Source of the DNA: Beggiatoa leptomitoformis | Lineage (GTDB): Bacteria; Pseudomonadota; Gammaproteobacteria; Beggiatoales; Beggiatoaceae | Direction of reading: 5' to 3' | DNA length: 64,000 nt | NCBI RefSeq assembly: GCF_001305575.3 | Contig: NZ_CP012373.2 | Span: 2,614,261-2,678,260 of the forward strand | Part shown: piece by piece, positions 36,152 through 43,586 of the stretch | Layout of the letters: every line of letters begins with the position of its first letter | Position numbering within the stretch: the stretch's first letter is position 1 | Translations under genes and position numbers: made by a program | The notes under the pieces: model-generated | Databases searched by the model: none | What the model was told of the DNA's origin: nothing | The model's input: only the letters and a program-made list of their open reading frames with translations

Positions 36152-39100
36152 CTATTTCCGTACCAACACTTTACTGGTAATTTCTTCCCACCGCTCACGC
36201 GCCCGCTCGATAGAAACAGGACATGCCGTTTTTAATTCCTGCGCAAACAGTGACACACGCAACTCCTCTAATAACCAGCGAAATTCCTGTAAAACAGAAT
36301 AATGCTCCGTCTGTTTACCATATTGCGCCTGTTGTTGCCAATACGCTTGCCATAACGGTGCAAGTTGTATGGCTTTTTTCACATCTTTATGGGGCGCACT
36401 ATCCAATCGGTCTAAGCGAATGGCAACGGCTTTTAAATAACGGGGAAATTGTTGCAATTGTGCAAAAGACACTGCACGCACAAAACTGGGGTAAACCAGA
36501 TGATTTAAATGCTGTTTAATTTCTGGGATACTGTCACCGCCTTGTGATAATTTAGCGATTTTTTGCGACAATACATTATATTCAATCAAGACTTGCAATA
36601 AACAACTGGCATAATCATGCACTACTTGCAACAACTGCCGATTACCTGTTTGTAACCGCTCTTCGAAGGCAACACGGGTGCGCGGTAATGGCGCATGTAA
36701 AAACACCGTTTCGATAACGGTTAATAAAATATCTTCTTTAAGTTGTTCACAATGACCAATTTTTAAATACTGTAAGCACAATTTTTGGTCTATAGGCAAC
36801 TGTTTTAACAACTTTTTCGTCGGTAAAACCAATAAAAACAAGCGTTGTAAGCCATGATAAAAAGCCTGTTTTGCTTTATCAGGATGGTCTAACACGTGTA
36901 AATCAACATGGGTTTGCTGGTCTATCAAGGTCGGAAAACCTAAAACCTCAATCCCATTTAAACGCAATGTTACCTGCTCGGGCAATTGGTCAAAATCCCA
37001 ACTGGTTAAGCCTGCGCGCTCAATACCGCTTGCATTCGCGACGGCTTGGCGTGATTCCCCACTCACATGTTCACCCCAGCGTTTTTTTAGGGCGACAACA
37101 TCCCGCGACATATCCAGCACTTTATTTTGCATATTGACCAATGAAACATTCATTTGCAAATGGGCAGGAACATCGGCACTTTCCCAAATAAATTCTTCAA
37201 TTTCTGGTGGTTTACTTAATTGCTGACGCAAAAAAGTTGTTAGCGTGCGATATAACGATGGATAACCTTTAGGCGGAATTTCTGGCGTACTTGCAGGTTG
37301 TAACACAGTCAAGCGCTGCATAAACGCACGGGCAACATCAGGCACAGGGACAAAATGCTTTCGTAAGGCTTTAGGTAAATTACGAATTAACGCAATTACT
37401 TTTTCTTCTAATAACCCCGGTACTAACCACTCAAAAGGCTCAACAGGCAGTTGATTTAAAATCGTACTCGGTACGGTAATTGTCACGCCATCACGTTCAT
37501 CACCCGGTGCAAAATAATATTGTAAGGGTAAGCTAATCCCATTGATATATAATGTATTAGGAAAGTTTTGTGCGTTCGCACGCTCGCCACTGTGTAACAT
37601 CACATCATCACGGCTTAAAAACAATAATGCAGGGTCTTGACGCTCGGCTTGTTTTCGCCATTGTTCAAATAATACCCCGTTATGTACCGTCGCGGGAATT
37701 TTTGCGTCATAAAAACGAAAAAGCTGTTCTTCATCCACTAAAATATCAAGTCGCCTTGATTTTTGCTCCAGTTTTTCAATATCTTGAATTAAATCTTGAT
37801 TGTGGATAAAAAACTTCGCATTACAATAATAATCCCCTTGTGCAAGTGCATGACGGATAAAAATTTCTCGGGACATTTGCGGGTCGATATTGCCATAATT
37901 AATCCGTCGTTTCAGTACAATAGGCAAACCGTATAAAGTCACTCGCTCAAACGCGGCAACGGTTGCGGGGCGTTTTTCCCAATGCGGTTCAAAATAGCTC
38001 CGTTGACATAAATGCCCTGCTAAACTTTCCAGCCATTCAGGTTCAATTTTCGCAACACAACGGGCATATAAACGGGTTGTTTCTACCAGTTCTGCTGCCA
38101 TTAACCATTTAGGTTGTTTTTTATATAAATGTGAGCCGGGAAAAAGGTAAAGTTTAATCCCACGCGCTCCTAAAAAGTGTTCTTCTGTACTTTTTGTAGC
38201 AATATTGCCTAATAAACCTGTTAATAATGCTTGATGAATCGCAATGTAATCAGCTTCTACTTGATTTAACTGCCATTTATTTTCATTCACCATTGCCAAT
38301 AATTGCGAGTGAATTTCTTGCCATTCACGCCAACGTAGATAAGATACAAAGTGTTCGTGACACAATTTACGAAATTTTGCATTGGATAAATGGCGCGCTT
38401 GTTCAGTAAAAAATCGCCATAATTTTAAAAAACTGAGAAAGTCTGAGCGTTCATCTGCAAATTTAGCTTGTGCTTGGTCAGCAGCTTGTTGTGCGTCTAG
38501 TGGACGTTCTCGCGGGTCTTGAATGCTTAATGCACTGGCAATAATTAAAACTTCTTCTAAACAACTTCTTTGTTGGGCAGCAATAATCATGCGTCCTAAA
38601 CGCGGGTCTATGGGCATTTTTGCTAATGTGCGCCCTGTTTGTGTCAATTGTCGCTGATTATCTACCGCGCCTAATTCGTGCAATAACTGAAAACCGTCAT
38701 TAATCGCCCGCCCATCGGGTGGCTCAATAAAAGGATATTGATTTACATCACCTAGTTTTAACGCCAACATTTGCAAAATGACCGCTGCTAATGAGGTGCG
38801 TAAAATTTCAGGGTCGGTAAACGCAGGACGATTATTAAAATCTTCTTCTGCATACAAACGGATACAAATCCCCGCACTAATTCGTCCGCATCGTCCTTTG
38901 CGTTGGTTTGCACTGGCTTGTGAAATGGGTTCTATGGGCAAACGTTGGACTTTACTGCGTACACTGTAGCGGCTGATGCGTGCAAATCCTGTATCAATCA
39001 CGGCACGAATGCGTGGTACGGTGAGCGAGGTTTCTGCAACGTTGGTGGTTAGGACGATACGACGTTTTTCCGCAGGATTAAAAACGCGATTTTGTTCTTC

Positions 39101-40090
39101 TGCGGATAAACGGGCGTATAGGGGTAAAATGTCGGTGTGTGGAAATTTGTGTTTATGCAGGGCTTCAGTGGTTTCGCGAATTTCGCGCTCACCTGCTAAA
39201 AATACTAAAATATCCGCTTGTCGGTCAACAAGGGTGATTTCTTCTACGGCATTAATAATGGCTTGTTGTATATCATGGTCTTGCTCATCTTCGTCGTCAC
39301 TGATGAGGGGACGATATCGCAGTTCTACAGGAAAGGTTCGCCCTGACACTTCAATAACGGGTGCTTGGTGAAAATAGTGTGAAAAACGCGCCGTATCTAT
39401 GGTTGCTGAGGTGATAATAACTTTTAAATCAGGACGTTTTGGCAGTAGTTGGCGTAAATAACCGAGTAAAAAGTCAATATTTAAACTGCGTTCATGGGCT
39501 TCGTCGATGATAATGGTGTCGTAAGCATCTAAAAAACGGTCATTTTGGGTTTCAGCAAGTAAGATGCCGTCGGTCATGAACTTAATATAACTTTGAGGGC
39601 TAACGCGGTCATGAAAACGCACTTGATAGCCAACAGCTTGCCCTAACTCACAATTTAGCTCATTTGCTACCCGTTGCGCGATAGTCCGTGCGGCAATCCG
39701 ACGCGGTTGGGTGCAACCAATCAATCCTGCAACGCCACGCCCAACACTTAAGCAAATTTTTGGAATTTGTGTGGTTTTGCCTGAGCCTGTTTCTCCTGCA
39801 ATAATAATAACTTGATTATCTAAAATGGCTTGAGCAATGTCTGCTTGCTTGGCGGTAATGGGTAATTCTTCAGGAAATTGCGGGCGTGGTAGTTGGGTCG
39901 CACGGTGTTGACGACGTTGTAATGAGGTTTCTAACTCGCGGATTAATTTTTCTAGCTCTTTGGTATCTAGTTGTTTACCTTGTTTTAATTGTGCTTGTAG
40001 GGTTTTGATGCGTTGTTGTAGGCGATGTTGGTCGCAACGCATCACATCATTGGATATTGTCCAGAGGCTTTGTAACTGTTGGGAATTCAT
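36152..40090 (-). CDS. hrpA: ATP-dependent RNA helicase HrpA
   Basis: 1312 residues, the usual length of gammaproteobacterial HrpA (about 1300). DEAH-box core: Walker A GETGSGKTTQIPK, TQPRRIAARTIAQRVA, DEAH in IIDEAHERSLNIDFLLG, SAT in IITSATID, and motif VI SANQRKGRCGRISAG. Then the winged-helix/ratchet region and the long C-terminal extension specific to HrpA (VPVPDVARAFMQRL, RARERWEEITSKVL end). It has been linked to mRNA processing and ribosome rescue in E. coli. A single-gene unit with its own start and hairpin. Confidence 0.97.
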   Translation of the reverse strand: MNSQQLQSLWTISNDVMRCDQHRLQQRIKTLQAQLKQGKQLDTKELEKLIRELETSLQRRQHRATQLPRPQFPEELPITAKQADIAQAILDNQVIIIAGETGSGKTTQIPKICLSVGRGVAGLIGCTQPRRIAARTIAQRVANELNCELGQAVGYQVRFHDRVSPQSYIKFMTDGILLAETQNDRFLDAYDTIIIDEAHERSLNIDFLLGYLRQLLPKRPDLKVIITSATIDTARFSHYFHQAPVIEVSGRTFPVELRYRPLISDDEDEQDHDIQQAIINAVEEITLVDRQADILVFLAGEREIRETTEALHKHKFPHTDILPLYARLSAEEQNRVFNPAEKRRIVLTTNVAETSLTVPRIRAVIDTGFARISRYSVRSKVQRLPIEPISQASANQRKGRCGRISAGICIRLYAEEDFNNRPAFTDPEILRTSLAAVILQMLALKLGDVNQYPFIEPPDGRAINDGFQLLHELGAVDNQRQLTQTGRTLAKMPIDPRLGRMIIAAQQRSCLEEVLIIASALSIQDPRERPLDAQQAADQAQAKFADERSDFLSFLKLWRFFTEQARHLSNAKFRKLCHEHFVSYLRWREWQEIHSQLLAMVNENKWQLNQVEADYIAIHQALLTGLLGNIATKSTEEHFLGARGIKLYLFPGSHLYKKQPKWLMAAELVETTRLYARCVAKIEPEWLESLAGHLCQRSYFEPHWEKRPATVAAFERVTLYGLPIVLKRRINYGNIDPQMSREIFIRHALAQGDYYCNAKFFIHNQDLIQDIEKLEQKSRRLDILVDEEQLFRFYDAKIPATVHNGVLFEQWRKQAERQDPALLFLSRDDVMLHSGERANAQNFPNTLYINGISLPLQYYFAPGDERDGVTITVPSTILNQLPVEPFEWLVPGLLEEKVIALIRNLPKALRKHFVPVPDVARAFMQRLTVLQPASTPEIPPKGYPSLYRTLTTFLRQQLSKPPEIEEFIWESADVPAHLQMNVSLVNMQNKVLDMSRDVVALKKRWGEHVSGESRQAVANASGIERAGLTSWDFDQLPEQVTLRLNGIEVLGFPTLIDQQTHVDLHVLDHPDKAKQAFYHGLQRLFLLVLPTKKLLKQLPIDQKLCLQYLKIGHCEQLKEDILLTVIETVFLHAPLPRTRVAFEERLQTGNRQLLQVVHDYASCLLQVLIEYNVLSQKIAKLSQGGDSIPEIKQHLNHLVYPSFVRAVSFAQLQQFPRYLKAVAIRLDRLDSAPHKDVKKAIQLAPLWQAYWQQQAQYGKQTEHYSVLQEFRWLLEELRVSLFAQELKTACPVSIERARERWEEITSKVLVRK

Positions 40091-40368
40091 GAGGTAACTA
40101 ATAAAGATAAGGCTGAATAATGAAAGGGATTATAGCTTGTAGGGGCGATTTTATTCGTGCTTTTTTCGTGAGTATTGCGTATTTTTCTCCGTAGCAAAAT
40201 TCTCAGAGTTGACAAAATTTTTAGTATTATCAATGCGATTGTTTTTATCCCCTTCACATTTAAACCTTTTGATTTAGACAATTCCTGTCTAGCCCCATCA
40301 AAAAGATAACTGAATTAAGGCGTGAGGGGTAAACGTATTCGCTAACTTTTTGATTAACGTTAGAATCG
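40091..40368. other. intergenic region with worn repeats
   Basis: Holds a decayed gggcga palindrome (about 40141-40165, aggggcga...tcgtgc) and a stretch (40199-40250) that aligns with 33712-33760 over tatcaatgc(a/g)att and attctcag. A 64-codon minus-strand frame crosses it but has no support. Confidence 0.45.
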
Positions 40369-40402
40369 GGTGTGTTATGGTGTGAATGCACCTAACACAC
40401 GC
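40369..40402 (-). terminator. hairpin after the HMA gene (repeat family)
   Basis: gtgtgttatggtg / cacctaacacac imperfect stem with a 6-base loop, ten bases past the stop of the minus-strand HMA gene. A related hairpin occurs at 53757-53789. Weak T-run. Confidence 0.55.
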
Positions 40403-40411
40403 TATGCGGAC

Positions 40412-40669
40412 TTATTTACTGCTAAATAATTCTTTAGCTTTCTGCATGATATTGATTAAACCACTGCTTGCATTTTTTTCGGGATAGCCTAATTCGGCTA
40501 GTTTTTGCGTTAATGCTGTCCGTTGTAAGGTGTCGCCTGTTACAGTTACTGTACCTTCAGCGACATCTACCGTAACGGTTTGTACGCCTGTGAGCGGCGC
40601 AAGTCCTTCTTGAATTGTTTTTGCACAACCACTGCATTTAATGTTGCTAGCAGAAATAATTTGTTCCAT
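40412..40669 (-). CDS. heavy-metal-associated (CopZ-like) domain protein
   Basis: 85 residues: one HMA fold plus a short C-terminal helix. Metal site KCSGCAKTI (Cys12, Cys15); DVAEGTVTVTG and AELGYPEKN are the usual later strands and loop. CXXC with Gly between fits a Cu(I) chaperone, although N-terminal M of the MxCxxC pattern is replaced by IK. No signal peptide, so cytoplasmic. It lies 41 bases after the SCO1-peroxidase fusion gene on the same strand, supporting a copper-related unit. No copper ATPase is present here. Confidence 0.88.
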   Translation of the reverse strand: MEQIISASNIKCSGCAKTIQEGLAPLTGVQTVTVDVAEGTVTVTGDTLQRTALTQKLAELGYPEKNASSGLINIMQKAKELFSSK

Positions 40670-40710
40670 TTTGAATATCCTCTTTTAAAATTAAAAACTA
40701 TTTCAATCAA

Positions 40711-42504
40711 TTACTCTCTAGGTGCGTGCATTCCATCTTGTACCAATGCGTCCACATTATCACCTGTTAAACTTTCTAAAAAGGCAACTAATGCGTGTTG
40801 TTCTTCCGCCGTCAGTTGTAGGGGGTGTATCAGTGGGCTACTAAATTCATGTGGATAACCGCCTTGATTATAGTATGCAATAACTTCTGCTAGGGTACTG
40901 AATGAGCCATCGTGCATATAGGGTGCGGTTAGTGCGATATTGCGCAGGGATGGGGTGCGATAGTGCCAACGGTCAGCGGGGTTTTGTGTGACTTCGTAGC
41001 GACCTAAATCATTTTGTGGTTTTTCGCTCACGGCTTGTAAAACGCTTTGTTCTACTTCAATAAAAATAGAGGGTGCAATTTGCACAGTCTGTTTTTTAGC
41101 GGATTTATGCATACTGTTATACCAACCTAATCCCGTATCATGCAATTGTTGGTCAGTAAATAATGCATAGTCGTGGGCTATTAAATGGCAAGTCGCACAG
41201 CCTGCTTTACCTGTAAATAAGGTAAATCCTTGTTGTGCCGTTGTAGATAATGCATTGCTTTGTTTGATAAAATACCAGCGGTCAAAGGGGGAGTTTGCGG
41301 ATAATAGGGTGCGTTGATAACTGGCAAGTGCTTGTCCTACGGTTTCCATCGTTGCAATTTTATCCGCAAAAGCTTGTTGAAATAATATTTTGTATTCAGG
41401 TAATTGGTTTATTTTATCTAGTAAAAATCCAATGGCAGGATTTGCCATTTCATTCTGGGCTAGTAAAGGTGAAAAGGCTTGTGTTTCTAGTTGGGTTTCC
41501 CGCCCATCATGGAATAATGTGTGCAAATACGCGACATTGTAGAGGGTTGGTGAATTGCGTCGTACAGTACGCCCTTCTACGCCAACGGCGGTTTTTAATT
41601 CGTTTGAAGTAAATCCTTGTTCTGGAATATGACACATGCCGCAAGACATTGTATTATTAAGTGATAATCGTCTGTCATAAAATAGTTTTCGTCCGAGTTC
41701 TATTTTTGCCGTTGTGAGCGGATTATCCGCAGGCACTGGTAACGGTGGTAAACCCAAAGGGGGGGATTGTGCGAGTTTTAATAGGGTTAATGGACTATTA
41801 TTTTTTATGTTTGTTGCTGAAACATAGCGATTATCTTGCGTATTAGCAACAATTTGTTGTTCTTCTAATAATAGGGTTTTAACATCATTAATTAATAAAT
41901 CAGGGTTTAAAAAGGAAACGCTATAAATATTGCGGATTTGTTGGTGACGGTCAATTAAAAATACTTTTAAAACATGGGTATAAGTGCCTAAAAAATAACC
42001 TTTCTCATCATAGTCTTGTGCAACAGTTTGTCCATAACCCGTTAAAATGGGTTGTAATGTATTAAGTGAATCTGTCGTTAAAAATTGCCAATTTGCATCG
42101 CTTGCTACCTCAGCCCCTGCGTATAAGCGCATAACCTCGGGGGTATCATGTACGGGGTCAAAACTTAAGGTAAGTAGGCGTAAATTTTTAGCTAACTCAG
42201 GGTCTTGATTCATTTTAGCATTGATTTTATGCAGGGTTGCAAAGGCAAGGGGGCAACCATTCACATCATTACATAATGTGTAGATAAAACTGAGTAATAC
42301 AATTTTTCCTGCTAATAAATTTTGTAATCGTATCGTGTCCCCTGATGCGGTCAATACATTGCCATCTTGTGCGGGCTTTATTGTGGGGAGATGATAGCTT
42401 GCAGGTGTCGGCAGTGGGTAGGTTAATTCTGTTGCATAACTTGATGTTATAATAAAATATAAGCAGAGCAAGCAACGGGATAAATGATAAGGGTGTAAAG
42501 ACAT
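40711..42504 (-). CDS. SCO1/SenC domain fused to di-heme cytochrome c peroxidase (MauG/CcpA type)
   Basis: 597 residues with a signal peptide (end near SSYA). Domain 1 (about 40-215) is SCO1-like: LLSFIYTLCNDVNGCPLAF gives Cys78 and Cys84, and His177 sits in THVLKVFLID. The Cys pair is C-x5-C instead of C-x3-C. Domain 2 (about 235-590) is a bacterial di-heme peroxidase/MauG: heme 1 C288-GM-CH292, heme 2 C436-AT-CH440, and YRTPSLRNIALTAPYMHDG near the C-terminus. It would act in the periplasm. The small HMA gene follows. Whether it is a peroxidase or an oxidative maturase cannot be told. Confidence 0.9.
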   Translation of the reverse strand: MSLHPYHLSRCLLCLYFIITSSYATELTYPLPTPASYHLPTIKPAQDGNVLTASGDTIRLQNLLAGKIVLLSFIYTLCNDVNGCPLAFATLHKINAKMNQDPELAKNLRLLTLSFDPVHDTPEVMRLYAGAEVASDANWQFLTTDSLNTLQPILTGYGQTVAQDYDEKGYFLGTYTHVLKVFLIDRHQQIRNIYSVSFLNPDLLINDVKTLLLEEQQIVANTQDNRYVSATNIKNNSPLTLLKLAQSPPLGLPPLPVPADNPLTTAKIELGRKLFYDRRLSLNNTMSCGMCHIPEQGFTSNELKTAVGVEGRTVRRNSPTLYNVAYLHTLFHDGRETQLETQAFSPLLAQNEMANPAIGFLLDKINQLPEYKILFQQAFADKIATMETVGQALASYQRTLLSANSPFDRWYFIKQSNALSTTAQQGFTLFTGKAGCATCHLIAHDYALFTDQQLHDTGLGWYNSMHKSAKKQTVQIAPSIFIEVEQSVLQAVSEKPQNDLGRYEVTQNPADRWHYRTPSLRNIALTAPYMHDGSFSTLAEVIAYYNQGGYPHEFSSPLIHPLQLTAEEQHALVAFLESLTGDNVDALVQDGMHAPRE

Positions 42505-42532
42505 AAATTCCCTCTAATGAGATGGATAGCAA

Positions 42533-42562
42533 TAAAAAAGGACGGTCTTTGCCGTCCTTTTT
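42533..42562 (-). terminator. terminator of nusB/PP0621 unit
   Basis: aaaaaaggacgg / ccgtcctttttt perfect stem with a 6-base loop, and flanking A and T runs. Lies between the zinc-ribbon gene end (42578) and the start of the fusion gene. Confidence 0.92.
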
Positions 42563-42577
42563 TATTCTATTACTTAT

Positions 42578-42853
42578 TTAATTATGTTCAATTTGCTTAC
42601 CGCAATGCACACATTTATTCTGTTGAATGATAGGTGTAAATTCATTTTCTGCCGTTTTCTGTCGAATTTCGGCTTCTGGTAAATGTAATTGACAGTAACG
42701 ACAGCGTAACATCAGACCTTGTTGTTTAACCGTCGCTTGAGGGGGTGTTTTTTGGGTTGCAATCTGGTGTTTGACACGGGCGATATACCGCCGAATCAAA
42801 AACCAAAGAAAAGCTGCAATCGCAGAGTAAATAAGAAAACGAAGTAAACCCAT
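42578..42853 (-). CDS. PP0621-like membrane-anchored zinc-ribbon protein
   Basis: 91 residues from the ATG at 42853 (MGLLRFLIYSAIAAFLWFLIRR), ten bases after the nusB stop; an upstream start inside nusB lacks support. One N-terminal membrane segment, basic linker, then a zinc ribbon CRYCQLHLP ... CVHCGKQ with two CxxC pairs. It matches the small PP0621-type family of proteobacteria, whose function is unknown. Probably co-transcribed with nusB and ended by the strong terminator just behind. Confidence 0.8.
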   Translation of the reverse strand: MGLLRFLIYSAIAAFLWFLIRRYIARVKHQIATQKTPPQATVKQQGLMLRCRYCQLHLPEAEIRQKTAENEFTPIIQQNKCVHCGKQIEHN

Positions 42854-42863
42854 AAGTATCAGG

Positions 42864-43319
42864 TTACGCAGATTGACGTATGGGATTTTCAACTTGTAGG
42901 CGGTGAGCCAATTTATCTAACACACCATTGATATATTTGTGACTTTTATCTGCGCCGAAGCGTTTCGCCAGTTCTACCGATTCATTAATGGCGACACGCC
43001 AAGGGATATCTGGGCAGTGGGTTAATTCATAGCTCCCAATCCATAGGATGACTTGTTCTATAGGGTCTAATTGCACGACGGGACGGTCAAGAAAGGCACT
43101 GAATTTTTCGTTCAGGTCATTGGTATGTAACGGCACTTCATGGAGTAGTTTACGAAAATAAGGCACATCAACTTTACTCATGTCTTGGTCAACGAGAAAT
43201 TGTTCTTCGATGCTTAAGACTGGTTGCCCCGTAAATAGCCATTGGTATAAGGCTTGTAACACACGTTCACGCGCTGCGCGACGAGCTTGAGGGGAAATCT
43301 TTGGTTTATTTTCGAACAT
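42864..43319 (-). CDS. nusB: transcription antitermination factor NusB
   Basis: 151 residues, all helical. Typical blocks: RRAARERVLQALYQWLFTG (RNA-binding arginine helix), FRKLLHEVPLHTNDLNEKF, LDPIEQVILWIGSYELTHC, DIPWRVAINESVELAKRFGADKSHKYINGVLDKLA. It binds boxA RNA with S10 to support rRNA transcription. In most gammaproteobacteria ribH (ribE) precedes it; here no riboflavin gene lies upstream within the window, only 267 intergenic bases. Confidence 0.96.
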   Translation of the reverse strand: MFENKPKISPQARRAARERVLQALYQWLFTGQPVLSIEEQFLVDQDMSKVDVPYFRKLLHEVPLHTNDLNEKFSAFLDRPVVQLDPIEQVILWIGSYELTHCPDIPWRVAINESVELAKRFGADKSHKYINGVLDKLAHRLQVENPIRQSA

Positions 43320-43533
43320 GGTGAGAGGACTCTATTAAAGAACACAAATTCCAAAAAGAAAAGAATCATTATTTTGTGCGAACAAGCGCGACAAAATCCC
43401 TTATTCTTCGTCAGTGAATTGTCAATGTAAAACGGCGTAGTGTACGATAGTTATGGGTAATAATTCAATGTATGGACGAAAAAAATTGGGTTGGTCTCAC
43501 AAAAGAGGGTTGGGAATATACTTTCTTCTCGAA

Positions 43534-43572
43534 TAAAAAAGGCGTTTAACAAAACTTGTTTGTTAAACGCTG
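43534..43572 (-). terminator. terminator of the BNR-repeat gene
   Basis: ggcgtttaacaaa / tttgttaaacgct stem (5-base loop). On the minus strand it is followed by ttttttattc. Fifteen bases past the stop at 43587. Confidence 0.92.
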
Positions 43573-43586
43573 TTTGAATTTAAAAT

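Noticed and set aside
40087-40281. 64-codon minus-strand frame upstream of hrpA
   Set aside because: It covers worn repeats and overlaps the hrpA start; no ribosome-binding site.
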